Assembly: GCA_965230005.1 (NCBI GenBank)
Contig: OZ245934.1
Location: 1,488,001-1,552,000 of the forward strand
Direction of reading: 5' to 3'
DNA: 64,000 nucleotides
Source of the DNA: SZUA-309 sp965230005
GTDB lineage: Bacteria; Pseudomonadota; Gammaproteobacteria; Pseudomonadales; Azotimanducaceae
Shown here: positions 8,661-17,227 of the stretch, in pieces
Layout of the letters: every line of letters begins with the position of its first letter
How positions within the stretch are numbered: position 1 is the stretch's first letter
Program-made: the position numbers and the translations under genes
Notes under the pieces: model-generated
Seen by the model: the letters and a program-made list of their open reading frames with translations, nothing else
Databases searched by the model: none
Told to the model about the DNA's origin: nothing

Positions 8661-9500
8661 ATGGCCAGCACCGACAGCATCCTCGACATCGAAACCCTGA
8701 CCCCGCACATCGGCGCTGAGATCCGCGGCGTCGATCTCTCGAAGCCCCTCGGCAATGATGAGTTTTCCGCCATTTACCAGGCCTGGCTCGACTGGAAAGT
8801 GCTCGTGTTCCGTGACCAGCACCTCGATCGTGATCAGCACAAGGCCTTCGGCCGCCGCTTCGGCAGCCTGCATACCCATCCCATGCAGCACAGCTACGGC
8901 GGCGACCCGGAGATTCTCACGGTGAAGACAACGGCAAAGTCGGCCTACACCGCCGGTGACGGCTGGCACACGGATGTCACCTGCGACGAAATTCCTCCCC
9001 TTGGCTCCATGCTTTACGTCACCGAAACCCCGGAGGTCGGCGGCGGTGACACCATGTTTGCAGACATGTATCTCGCCTATGAACTCCTTTCGGACACCAT
9101 GAAAGAGATGCTCGAAGGCCTCACCGCCGTTCACGACGGCGCCCGCCCCTACCTCGGTAGCTACAAGGTGGCCCCCCCGGACGGCGACAAGTATCCGCGG
9201 AACGAGCACCCGGTGATCGTGACCCATCCCGAAACCGGCAGAAAGCTGCTCTACGTGAACTCGGGCTTCACCACCCGCATCAAGGGGCTCGCTCCCTGGG
9301 AAAGTGACATGCTCCTGAACGGCCTCACGAACTTCATCTCCACCACACCGCGGCTCACCTGCCGGGTACGCTGGGAACCGAACACCCTGGTGTTCTGGGA
9401 CAACCGCTGCACGCAACACCACGCGGTCTGGGACTACCACCCACACTCGAGATACGGGGAGCGGGTGTCCATCGTCGGGCAGGAACGGCCGGCCGCTTGA
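8661..9500 (+). CDS. TauD/TfdA-family Fe(II)/2-oxoglutarate dioxygenase
   Basis: Predicted 279-residue cytosolic dioxygenase. The metal ligands are visible as H103-T-D105 and a distal His in T-Q-H-H (253/254), with the 2-oxoglutarate-binding Arg in R-Y-G-E-R-V-S. Length and motif spacing match the TauD family, which hydroxylates taurine, 2,4-D, carnitine precursors or related small molecules. AAAGGGGAG precedes the ATG by about 7 bases. It is the first gene of a tight four-gene operon with a P1-family hydrolase, an M20 peptidase and an SDR. That suggests breakdown of an amide-containing small molecule rather than taurine use; no sulfonate transport genes are nearby. Confidence 0.9.
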   Translation: MASTDSILDIETLTPHIGAEIRGVDLSKPLGNDEFSAIYQAWLDWKVLVFRDQHLDRDQHKAFGRRFGSLHTHPMQHSYGGDPEILTVKTTAKSAYTAGDGWHTDVTCDEIPPLGSMLYVTETPEVGGGDTMFADMYLAYELLSDTMKEMLEGLTAVHDGARPYLGSYKVAPPDGDKYPRNEHPVIVTHPETGRKLLYVNSGFTTRIKGLAPWESDMLLNGLTNFISTTPRLTCRVRWEPNTLVFWDNRCTQHHAVWDYHPHSRYGERVSIVGQERPAA

Positions 9501-9504
9501 GGCG

Positions 9505-10485
9505 GTGACGGCGGCAGCCAGCGAATTCACCCTTCCTATCGCCGGCCTCAAGGTCGGCCACGCGGAAGACGCGACCGTCCGAACGGGGACGACCGTCATC
9601 GTCCCTGATCAGCCGGCGACGGCGAGCGTCCACGTGGTGGGTGGTTCCCCCGGCACCCGGGAGACCGACCTGCTCAGCCCCATTCAGCAGGTCGAGCAGG
9701 TCGACGCCATCGTGCTCTCCGGCGGTTCCGCCTACGGTCTCGATGCCGCAAGCGGCGCCCAGGCCTGGCTCGCCGAACACGGCCGCGGCTTTCCCGTCGG
9801 CGACCTGCGGGTGCCCATCGTGCCCGCCGCCATCCTCTTCGACCTGAACAATGGCGGCGACAAGGGCTGGGGACGTTATCCGCCCTATCGGGAGCTCGCC
9901 TACCAGGCCATGGAACAGGCCTCGGAACGTTCACGAACCGGTGCCGCGGGCGCGGGCTACGGGGCGACCACGGCCACGACCCCCGGCGGACTTGGCCTCG
10001 CCGCCCAGACACTGACCGACGGGGCCACGGTCTGCGCGCTCATGGCCGTGAACGCGGCCGGATCTCCGTGTATCGGCTCGTCACCCAACTACTGGGCAGC
10101 ACCGTTCGAGGTCGATGACGAAGCCGGAGGGCTCGGCCTGCCGGATCCCTGGCCGGCTGATGCGGCGGAGGTCTTCACCAAGGCAGGACACTCCACGGCT
10201 GGCCTCAACACCACCATTGGCGTGGTCGTCACCGATGCCGCGATCAGCAAGGTTGAAGCCAAGCAGATTGCCGTCATGGCCCACGACGGCTTCGCCCGCG
10301 CCCTCTACCCGGTGCACACGCCCGGTGACGGCGATCTGCTCTTCGTGCTGTCGACCGGTGCCCGGCAGCTCGATCGCGACACGCTGTCTCTGCTCAGTCT
10401 CGGCACTGCCGCCGCCAACGTCGTCGCCCGCGCCATCGCCCAGGGGGTGCACGCTGCCGGGGGAAGAGGAGGCAAGGCGCGGTGA
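9505..10485 (+). CDS. P1 family peptidase (S58, DmpA/NylC-like N-terminal nucleophile hydrolase)
   Basis: Predicted 326-residue Ntn hydrolase that self-cleaves to expose a catalytic Thr. The expected cleavage site is N235/T236, inside G-L-N-T-T-I-G-V-V-V-T, matching the N/T site of NylC-type enzymes. The early motif L-S-G-G-S-A-Y-G-L is another family signature. Relatives cleave N-terminal amino acids from peptides or amide bonds in aminohexanoate oligomers. The start is a GTG, four bases after the dioxygenase stop. Its stop overlaps the GTG of the next gene. Cytosolic; the substrate is unknown but probably a small amide. Confidence 0.88.
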   Translation: MTAAASEFTLPIAGLKVGHAEDATVRTGTTVIVPDQPATASVHVVGGSPGTRETDLLSPIQQVEQVDAIVLSGGSAYGLDAASGAQAWLAEHGRGFPVGDLRVPIVPAAILFDLNNGGDKGWGRYPPYRELAYQAMEQASERSRTGAAGAGYGATTATTPGGLGLAAQTLTDGATVCALMAVNAAGSPCIGSSPNYWAAPFEVDDEAGGLGLPDPWPADAAEVFTKAGHSTAGLNTTIGVVVTDAAISKVEAKQIAVMAHDGFARALYPVHTPGDGDLLFVLSTGARQLDRDTLSLLSLGTAAANVVARAIAQGVHAAGGRGGKAR

Positions 10486-11765
10486 CCCTGACCCTCGAGA
10501 CCCTCAGTGAGCGGATCGACGGCAAACGCGAGGAACTCGTCCACCTCACCTGCGAGCTGATCCGCATCCCAAGCGTCAATCCACCCGGGGAATTTTACGA
10601 AGACTGCACCCGCTTCATCGGCGACCGCCTTGCTGCCCGGGGCTTCGGGGTTGAACACGTGCGTGGCGAAGGCAGCATCGGCGACTCTGACCGTTACCCC
10701 AGAGCCAACGTCATCGCCCGCTACGAAGGGAACGGCGGTCCAACGGTGCATTTCAATTCCCACATCGATGTGGTCGAGCCGGGCATCGGCTGGCACTACG
10801 ACCCGTTCGCCGCTACGGTCGTGGACGATCGCATCTATGGCCGCGGTGCCTGTGACATGAAAGGCGGCCTGGCTGCATCGATCATCGCCGTCGAAACGCT
10901 GCTGGAGCTCTGCCCGGCCCTGCCGGGGAGTCTGGAAGTCTCCGGCACCGCCGACGAGGAATCCGGGGGCTACGGCGGCGTGGCCTATCTTTCAGAACGC
11001 GGCTACTTCAGTTCCCCGCGCGTGGATCACGTGATCATCCCCGAGCCGCTGAACAAGGACCGGGTCTGCCTCGGTCATCGCGGTGTCTGGTGGGCAGAAA
11101 TCGAAACCCGAGGGCGCATCGCCCATGGTTCCATGCCCTTCCTCGGCGACTGCGCGGTAAGGCACATGGGCGCCGTCATCGATGCCTTCGAGACGGATCT
11201 GTTTCCGCGCCTGGCGGCAAAACGCACGGCCATGCCGGTGGTTCCCGACGGCGCCAGAGAATCGACGCTCAACATCAACTCGATCCACGGCGGTCTGGCA
11301 GAGGGAAACGACGGCCTCCCGTCGCCGCTGGTCCCGGACAGCTGCCGCATGGTCATCGATCGCCGCTTTCTCATCGAAGAAGCGCTGGATGATGTGAAGG
11401 GCGAAGTGCGCGACCTTCTGGAGGGTCTGGTCCGCAACCGGCAGGGCTTCCGCTACGAACTCAAAGACCTTTTCGAGGTGATACCCACCATGACCGAACG
11501 CGATGCCCCTGTGGTGCAGAGCGTGGCCACGGCCATTGAGCAGATACTCGGCAAAACACCCGACTTCGTCGTTTCACCAGGCACCTATGATCAGAAACAC
11601 ATAGATCGTATCGGCCGGCTCCACGACTGCATTGCCTACGGCCCCGGCATTCTGGATCTGGCGCATCAGGTGGATGAGTACGTTGGTATCGAAGACATGC
11701 TCGACTCGGCCAAGGTCATGGCCGCGGCCGCCTGGGAACTCATGAGCGGCGCAACTCTGAGATGA
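10482..11765 (+). CDS. M20-family metallopeptidase/deacylase (ArgE/DapE-like)
   Basis: Predicted 427-residue di-zinc amidohydrolase. Visible signatures are F-N-S-H94-I-D-V, G-A-C-D125-M-K-G-G and A-D-E-E-S-G-G, which supply the metal ligands and the catalytic Glu. The family removes acyl groups from amino acids or splits dipeptides. The GTG start overlaps the stop of the P1 peptidase gene by 4 bases, so the two are coupled. Together with the upstream Ntn hydrolase it could complete hydrolysis of one amide-linked compound. Full length for the family. Exact substrate not predictable. Confidence 0.9.
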   Translation: MTLTLETLSERIDGKREELVHLTCELIRIPSVNPPGEFYEDCTRFIGDRLAARGFGVEHVRGEGSIGDSDRYPRANVIARYEGNGGPTVHFNSHIDVVEPGIGWHYDPFAATVVDDRIYGRGACDMKGGLAASIIAVETLLELCPALPGSLEVSGTADEESGGYGGVAYLSERGYFSSPRVDHVIIPEPLNKDRVCLGHRGVWWAEIETRGRIAHGSMPFLGDCAVRHMGAVIDAFETDLFPRLAAKRTAMPVVPDGARESTLNINSIHGGLAEGNDGLPSPLVPDSCRMVIDRRFLIEEALDDVKGEVRDLLEGLVRNRQGFRYELKDLFEVIPTMTERDAPVVQSVATAIEQILGKTPDFVVSPGTYDQKHIDRIGRLHDCIAYGPGILDLAHQVDEYVGIEDMLDSAKVMAAAAWELMSGATLR

Positions 11766-11772
11766 ATCCTCA

Positions 11773-12507
11773 ATGCGCGGCCTGAAAGACCGAACGGTGC
11801 TCATCACCGGTGGCGCCTCCGGCTTCGGGGCCGGCATGGTGGCCCGTTTCGCCAGCAAGGGGGCGGATGTGGTTGTCGCCGACATCGATGAAACCAGGGG
11901 CCATGAAGTGGCGGCCGCCAACGGCGCCGAGTTCTGCCTGATGAATGTCGCCGATGCCGACAGCGTTGCAGAAGCACTCACCCGCCTTGGGAGACCCGTG
12001 CAGATCCTCGTCAATAATGCCGGGGTGGGCGAAGCCCCGGCAGAACTCGAAGCGCTCGAGGCTGGCGCCTTCGACCGACTGCTCGATGTGAACGTCCGTT
12101 CCGTGTTCCACACCGCGCGCGCCATCGTCCCCGCCATGAAGCGCGCCGGTGGCGGCGTGATCCTGAACATCGCCTCGACGGCCGGCGTCAGCCCGCGCCC
12201 CGGGCTCACCTGGTACAACGCCAGTAAGGGCTGGATGATTACGGCCACCCGCTCCATGGCCGTGGAGCTCGCCCCGTACAGGATTCGGGTCAACGCGATC
12301 AATCCGGTAGCGGGGGAAACACCGCTGCTTGCGACCTTCATGGGTGGTGACACGGAGGAAAACCGGCAGCGGTTCCTGTCGACGATCCCCCTCGGCCGGT
12401 TCTCCACCCCCGAGGACATCGCTGCGGCTGCCTGTTTTCTCTGTTCGGACGACGCCGCCATGATTACTGGCGTTGCCCTCGAAGTGGATGGAGGCCGCTG
12501 CGTCTGA
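11773..12507 (+). CDS. Short-chain dehydrogenase/reductase
   Basis: Predicted 244-residue classical SDR using NAD(P)H. The cofactor motif T-G-G-A-S-G-F-G is near the N terminus, N-N-A-G follows the fourth strand, and the catalytic Tyr/Lys appear in W-Y-N-A-S-K. The C terminus ends with the usual G-V-A-L-E-V-D-G-G. The acidic D-I-D-E after the second strand favours NAD. The gene starts 7 bases after the M20 peptidase stop and is the last of the operon; it converges with the M14-type gene 10 bases later. Substrate unknown, probably an alcohol or keto acid released in the same pathway. Confidence 0.88.
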   Translation: MRGLKDRTVLITGGASGFGAGMVARFASKGADVVVADIDETRGHEVAAANGAEFCLMNVADADSVAEALTRLGRPVQILVNNAGVGEAPAELEALEAGAFDRLLDVNVRSVFHTARAIVPAMKRAGGGVILNIASTAGVSPRPGLTWYNASKGWMITATRSMAVELAPYRIRVNAINPVAGETPLLATFMGGDTEENRQRFLSTIPLGRFSTPEDIAAAACFLCSDDAAMITGVALEVDGGRCV

Positions 12508-12516
12508 GGCCGTCGC

Positions 12517-13518
12517 TCAGAAAGCCAGCCGTTCCATGAAGTAGCACAGGCAGTCCTGCCGCACGACATAGCTGTCCGTCGTGTACATGGCAGGCACCAC
12601 GGCTTCTTTGAGGAGAATGTCCCGGCCGTCATGTTCGAAGTAGGTGCTCGTCACGTCCCGGTGGTTGGTGTCGAGCACCTGCAGCACGTCGTCCACCGCC
12701 AGCGCACTCGAGCCGAAAACCGTGCCGCGTCCGAGCTCGTGAAAATTCACCGCTTCCACCCCGCCGGTCAGCACCAGGGGGAAATCGTCGGAAGGGCCTT
12801 CCCCCTCAAAGTGGAAGTTCACACCGTCTTTGACATGCACGCGCACACGGGTGCGGAACAGACTGAACAGCTCCGGCGTCGCCTCCGGCATGGCTTCCAG
12901 CTCCATGAGTCGAGCCAGATAGTCGGTCACCCGATCAACGCAGCGCGGATCAGCGACTGGACCGACTTCCAGCGCAACGGCCGGGCAACGCCCTTCGAAG
13001 GTACGCGTCAGCACCGTGTCCGGTTCCTCGACGAAAACGGCTTTGTCGCTGAAGAGGTAGGCTAGTCCCAGATTGTGCGCCTCGAGGTCCGTGACGACGC
13101 TGTAGTAGGGGTTGTGGCCCGTGTTGTTGTGCAGATCAACGGCGGCAACGAACTCGTCGTCGGCAATGGCTGCCTGAACCGCAGCGGCCAGCGCTCCGCC
13201 CTCACCTTCCGCATCACGCCAGATGCGATTGTAGTCAGGCTGCCCCGGCAGGGTCCGCATGTCTTCCGCCGCAGCGGCCGTGTTGCCGATGAAAATCGTC
13301 AGTGCCCGTGGCAGCTTACCGGCGCAATCGGACAGATAGCGTCGGAGACCGTCCCAGCCGCTGGTTTCGTTGCCATGCAGCAGCACAGAGACGAACAGGG
13401 CCGGAGATCTTTCCCCGTCGAGACGCAGCAGCGTCGGGCCGCCAAGGAACTCGTGCAGCGCCTGCGCCGGGCAATCCAACAGGCCCCGAGGCAACTCGGT
13501 GAGGCTTCTGAGTGGCAC
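12517..13518 (-). CDS. M14-family succinylglutamate desuccinylase/aspartoacylase-like hydrolase
   Basis: Predicted 333-residue zinc hydrolase. The first zinc-binding pair is in L-H-G-N-E-T-S-G, with a later D-L-H-N-N-T-G-H-N-P holding the third ligand, as in the AstE/aspartoacylase branch of M14. The start is a GTG one base after the stop of the GCS2 gene, so it is coupled to that gene; no ATG fits. Relatives remove an acyl group from an amino acid. Pairing with a glutamate-cysteine ligase-like enzyme suggests a gamma-glutamyl or N-acyl amino acid pathway, but the compound is unknown. Confidence 0.85.
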   Translation of the reverse strand: MPLRSLTELPRGLLDCPAQALHEFLGGPTLLRLDGERSPALFVSVLLHGNETSGWDGLRRYLSDCAGKLPRALTIFIGNTAAAAEDMRTLPGQPDYNRIWRDAEGEGGALAAAVQAAIADDEFVAAVDLHNNTGHNPYYSVVTDLEAHNLGLAYLFSDKAVFVEEPDTVLTRTFEGRCPAVALEVGPVADPRCVDRVTDYLARLMELEAMPEATPELFSLFRTRVRVHVKDGVNFHFEGEGPSDDFPLVLTGGVEAVNFHELGRGTVFGSSALAVDDVLQVLDTNHRDVTSTYFEHDGRDILLKEAVVPAMYTTDSYVVRQDCLCYFMERLAF

Positions 13519-13519
13519 C

Positions 13520-14944
13520 TCAGAGCTTCCAGCTGTGTACGGGTGCCCCCGTATCCTGCTGCGCCCGGTACTCACGCACGAGCTGATGCAGATCGTTGCC
13601 GTGCAGATGCACCCAGCGTTTCTGCCAGGCGGCACCGTTCTGCCCTGAGTCCACGCGCTCGGCAATGACATTCAGATAGTCATCGATTTCAGCCAGCGGA
13701 ATGCTCTCCGCCTCGAGACCGCGACGTGCCATGGGCAGCAGCTCGTCCATGATCAGCTCGCGCATACCGGTTTCCACGACTTTGCCATCCCGCACCCAGC
13801 TGATACGGGCGTTCAAACCGTAGCGCGCAGCCGTATAGAAGTTATCCCGAGCCACCTCGAAGGGCAGCTCCGCCTCAGGCGGAGTGTCGTTGAGCCCGAA
13901 ACCGCGAACCAGCCCGAAATAGAAGGCGGCGTTGGCAATACAGTCCTTGATGCTCGGCCCGGCCGGGACCACCCGGTGCTCGATGCGCAGGTGCACCTGG
14001 CCATCGAAGTCGAAACCGATGAGCGGACGGTTCCAGCGCCAGAGGGTACCGTTGTGAAAACGCACGTGGCCGAATTTGCTCGGCGGATCGTTACGCACGG
14101 CCGGAATGAGAATCAGGTGTTCGCGCTGGTTCTCCTCGAAAATCTCCAGGAGCGATTCGCTGACGTAGCCCGACCCGAAGCTGACCCGGGACGGATACCG
14201 GTCGCCAACGTTCACGGCCTGCTCGAAGAGTGGAATGCGCGTCTCGTCCCAGAGCGTGTGGCTGAACAGAAAGGGCGAATTCGCGCTGGCGGCCACCATG
14301 GGAGCAGACGCAATGATGGAGGCGTTGAAGTCCCGCACGGAACGATCGGGTTTGCACTGCAGGTGGATCTGGAAGGAGGTCGCCGCCGCTTCGAGCATCA
14401 CGTCGTGGTGTGTTGTCGTCAGCTCCGGCTCACCTTCGATTCTGAGCGTGAGCGGCTTGCCGTCACGGAGCGCCATGACCCGATCGTTGAGGGAGTGATA
14501 GCGCACCATGCTCGACATGAATTCGGAGGTCAGCACTTCTTCACCAACGGTGGGCAGGATGCCGATGGCAACCAGGTGGCAGCCGGTCTGCTCGGCCGCT
14601 TCGCGGCAGGCATTCCAGGTGGCTGCGAGTTCGTCATGGAGGCGGGAAAAAACGCGGCCGGTGAGCGCCGACGGGCTGCCGTTCAGCTCCACGTTGAAGG
14701 CCGCGAGCTCCGGGACCACGAGCGGGTTGTCGAGGGCCGCGAGATAGGCCTCGTTGTCCGGCACCGGGTCACCCTGCTCGTCCACGAGCCAGCCCTCGAG
14801 TTCGAAACCCGCGACATCACCGCGGTCGCTGAACTCTCCGGAGGCGAACTGGGTTTTGAGGAGACTGGTCTCCTCGTCGAGGCGCGCCCGAAATTCGCTG
14901 AAGTCTTCCGCATCGAAATAGCGGCGTTCGATTTCGTCTCCCAC
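13520..14944 (-). CDS. GCS2-family glutamate-cysteine ligase-like carboxylate-amine ligase
   Basis: Predicted ATP-dependent ligase of about 474 residues that would form a gamma-glutamyl or similar amide bond. The core E-L-E-G-W-L near residue 50, the N-V-E-L-N-G-S segment and the later L-Q-C-K-P region with repeated His/Asp/Arg are typical of the GCS2 superfamily. It is longer than YbdK-type members, closer to a group in proteobacteria of uncertain substrate. A GTG at 14944 is preferred because AGGGA lies upstream and it gives a short conserved-looking M-G-D-E-I start; a TTG at 14971 is also possible. It forms a coupled pair with the M14 hydrolase. It need not be the glutathione enzyme GshA. 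Confidence 0.8.
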   Translation of the reverse strand: MGDEIERRYFDAEDFSEFRARLDEETSLLKTQFASGEFSDRGDVAGFELEGWLVDEQGDPVPDNEAYLAALDNPLVVPELAAFNVELNGSPSALTGRVFSRLHDELAATWNACREAAEQTGCHLVAIGILPTVGEEVLTSEFMSSMVRYHSLNDRVMALRDGKPLTLRIEGEPELTTTHHDVMLEAAATSFQIHLQCKPDRSVRDFNASIIASAPMVAASANSPFLFSHTLWDETRIPLFEQAVNVGDRYPSRVSFGSGYVSESLLEIFEENQREHLILIPAVRNDPPSKFGHVRFHNGTLWRWNRPLIGFDFDGQVHLRIEHRVVPAGPSIKDCIANAAFYFGLVRGFGLNDTPPEAELPFEVARDNFYTAARYGLNARISWVRDGKVVETGMRELIMDELLPMARRGLEAESIPLAEIDDYLNVIAERVDSGQNGAAWQKRWVHLHGNDLHQLVREYRAQQDTGAPVHSWKL

Positions 14945-15118
14945 GCGGTAAGAAAATCCCTGCCCGATCAAAGTGATAAGGGACTTTACAAAGAAGGCCC
15001 TTGAGTGTCATCTAACCTCAGCCGCGGACGCCCGCCAACCGCGGATTCCGCGTAGCCGTGCGCCGTCAGCACCGGGCGGAGAACGGGATCAGGACATCAC
15101 AACCGGGACAACGGATCC

Positions 15119-16138
15119 ATGGACGAAGGGCAGGCGCCTTCGCACAGCACGCAAAGCAATTTCTGGCTCCTGCGCGTCGTTTTCCGGGGGCGCTGGGGCC
15201 GCTGGCTCACAGGCCTCTGCATCTTCCTCCTGACGCTGGCTCTGTTTGTGGGCTTCGGCGGCCTCCTGGAGCCGCCGGGAGACGGTCGAGTCTCCACGGG
15301 CGTCGCCTTGTTCTTCTGCGTCATCCTCGCCTACGTCGCGCCGATCCACCATTACATCTGCGAGCGGGCCGACTATGCGCTGGACCAGGTTGCGGCCACA
15401 GAACCAATGTTCGCCGGGCTCATCGGCTCACTCAAGGTCGACCTGCGCCACAAATCACGCCCCTGGCTGATCTGGACGCTGACCATCGGCTTCCTGTTCG
15501 GCCTCGCCCATAACGCCCTGCTGCTCTCGGAGGATGAACTCTTCGCAGGCCTGTCCAATCCGCGGACGGCGATGCCGACCCTGATCACGCTCATCATCTG
15601 GGTTCTCATGACTTCGCTGATCAGCTCCCTGGTGGAGATTGCGCTCATGTTCCGGCGCCTCGCGAAAACGCTGCCCGTGGACCCCCTGACCGCTCGAACG
15701 CTGACGCCCATCGGCAGCGTCGCCGTCAGCACGACCCTCGCCATCATCGGCGCCCAGGCGGCTTTCCCGCTCATGTTCCTCGACCCGGACCTGAATCCGG
15801 TGACCTTCATTCCCGGCTTCATTGCGACTGCCGTGCCCATGCTCTTCATTTTCCTGATGCCGGTCTGGCCGGCTCACCGTCGCCTCGCAAACGCGAAACG
15901 GGCGGCCCTGTTTCAGGCCGATACTGAGCTTCAGCAGTTACGCGGCAGCAGTGCCTCAACGCGAAACGACTACGTCGCCCTGCAGCCGGTGCTGACCTAT
16001 CGCCGGGAGATCAGCGAAGCACCGGAGTGGCCCTTCGATACCTCCGTGGTGGGTCGTCTGCTGCTGTATCTGATCATCCCGCCCCTGACCTGGGTGGGTG
16101 CGGCGCTGATCGAAATTCTCGTCGATACGGCGATCTGA
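15119..16138 (+). CDS. Multi-pass membrane protein of unknown function
   Basis: Predicted 339-residue inner-membrane protein. Hydrophobic segments lie near residues 30-50, 63-82, 120-140, 155-178, 200-225, 230-253 and 313-335, about seven in all. A cytosolic-looking stretch at about 255-310 is rich in Arg and Ala. No family could be recognised from motifs. It is divergent from the GCS2 gene across about 170 bases and stands alone. The ATG at 15119 is the first good start after the divergent region; the ribosome-binding site is weak. No function is proposed. Confidence 0.75.
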   Translation: MDEGQAPSHSTQSNFWLLRVVFRGRWGRWLTGLCIFLLTLALFVGFGGLLEPPGDGRVSTGVALFFCVILAYVAPIHHYICERADYALDQVAATEPMFAGLIGSLKVDLRHKSRPWLIWTLTIGFLFGLAHNALLLSEDELFAGLSNPRTAMPTLITLIIWVLMTSLISSLVEIALMFRRLAKTLPVDPLTARTLTPIGSVAVSTTLAIIGAQAAFPLMFLDPDLNPVTFIPGFIATAVPMLFIFLMPVWPAHRRLANAKRAALFQADTELQQLRGSSASTRNDYVALQPVLTYRREISEAPEWPFDTSVVGRLLLYLIIPPLTWVGAALIEILVDTAI

Positions 16139-16271
16139 AGGGCCAGGCGGGCCAGACGTCCGGCACCGGTGAGAACTGAATCACCCTTTCCAGGCTGCAA
16201 CCTTGCCGGACAGCCACCGGCCGCTAGCATCAGGTGCGGGATGAATCACGTGCAGTAGAGCGAGGCAGGCT

Positions 16272-16595
16272 ATGTCCATGCAGGTTGTGCAGGACTACCT
16301 GGAAAGCAGCCAACCGAGATGGCTGCCGAGCAGGAAATCAGAAAATCAGCTGGCGCTGGAGAGAAAATCGAACGCGCAGAAGCTTGCCCGTGCGGCCACG
16401 GAGTCCATTTCCGATCGGAAGATGCGCGCCGTCGCCAAAATCGACGTATACAACCACCTGCTGCCGATTCTCGAGCAGCATTATTCGAATCAGCGAACGC
16501 TGCACCACAGATACCGACGAGTACTCGCCGGCACCTGTGGTGCCCTTGCGTTGGCCGTCATAGCAGCCGGATTACTGGGTTACCGATTGCTCTGA
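16272..16595 (+). CDS. Small tail-anchored membrane protein, unknown
   Basis: Predicted 107-residue protein with a charged N-terminal part (many Lys, Arg and Gln) and one hydrophobic segment at about residues 86-105 that ends the protein, L-L-G-Y-R-L-L. This looks like a tail-anchored or C-terminally anchored membrane protein. AGGCAGG lies just upstream of the ATG. Residues 30-80 could form a helix or short coiled coil. The coding frame uses typical high-GC third positions. No family is recognised. It converges with the next small gene with only three bases between stops. Confidence 0.6.
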   Translation: MSMQVVQDYLESSQPRWLPSRKSENQLALERKSNAQKLARAATESISDRKMRAVAKIDVYNHLLPILEQHYSNQRTLHHRYRRVLAGTCGALALAVIAAGLLGYRLL

Positions 16596-16598
16596 CGA

Positions 16599-16832
16599 TC
16601 AGGCGGCCAGGCGATCCACGATGGGTTCGCGCGTCGGCTCCGGCTCCGGCCGGGAGGACGCTGCCTCCATGGCACGGTAGCGCAGATCATGGCTCACCGA
16701 TTGCGGGTCCAGCATGGAGATCGCGCGGGCGATATCCAATGCCCAGCCTTTGCCCTTCTCGATATTGACCGCAATGAACACGGCGTAAGAAACCGCGGAC
16801 AGCAGCACCAGAGCAGCAACTAAATATTCCAT
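16599..16832 (-). CDS. Small single-pass membrane protein with structured leader
   Basis: Predicted 77-residue protein: M-E-Y-L-V followed by a hydrophobic helix (residues 4-22), then a polar tail with R-P-E-P-E-P-T-R-E-P. The ATG at 16832 has GGAG 8 bases upstream, the best site in the area. The upstream leader contains three mutually pairing segments (16868-16940). No family is recognised. The topology (N-out helix, cytosolic tail) is a guess from the flanking K-G-K. Confidence 0.6.
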   Translation of the reverse strand: MEYLVAALVLLSAVSYAVFIAVNIEKGKGWALDIARAISMLDPQSVSHDLRYRAMEAASSRPEPEPTREPIVDRLAA

Positions 16833-16867
16833 GTCGATATCTCCATCGTTAACGGACACGAAACGTC

Positions 16868-16940
16868 CCGGGAGACGCCGGTGAGAAAACAACTGATCGG
16901 ATGAGGTCTGGTGTTGTCTCCCGGCGTTTGCACCGGGAGA
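16868..16940 (-). promoter_or_regulatory. Leader with two mutually exclusive hairpins
   Basis: Read on the minus strand, segment A (TCTCCCGG, 16940-16933), segment B (CCGGGAGAC, 16924-16916) and segment A' (GTCTCCCGG, 16876-16868) are arranged so that B can pair perfectly with either A (8 bp, 8-base loop) or A' (9 bp). The A' stem ends about 35 bases before the start codon of the small membrane protein. Alternative pairing like this is the layout of attenuators and some RNA switches. No T-tract follows, so any control would act on translation or stability. Confidence 0.45.
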
Positions 16941-17227
16941 GCGATGCAAACGTTACGCCGTGACTACGGCGAAACCATCGAAGGTGGCCGCATACGGCTG
17001 CACGGAGGTGCGCAGACGCACGGGCAGGCACCCGATGTCTTTGTGAATTTGCATGGCTGGTCGTTTCATGGGCGCGGATTCTACGCTTCGCGCCCTACAA
17101 TGCAAGCACCTTGATGTCAAATCGGCGAATTTCCGCCCCAATGGTCGGAAAAGCCGGATCAACGGCCGACCGAATTCGAACCGCTATACTCCAAGCTACG
17201 AAGTATGAGCGTTACGGAGTCGCAGCG
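16941..17227. other. Intergenic region before the P450 gene
   Basis: About 290 bases between the hairpin leader and the P450 start. A possible -10 box TATACT lies at 17185-17190, 38 bases before the P450 ATG, without a clear -35 partner. Short open frames here have no plausible start sites or protein-like composition. Nothing else is recognised. Confidence 0.4.

Noticed and set aside
7314..9599. Long antisense open frame (761 codons) across the redoxin and TauD genes
   Set aside because: Composition is Arg/Gly/Val-rich with no recognisable domain, and the sense strand has clear families; it is a high-GC shadow.
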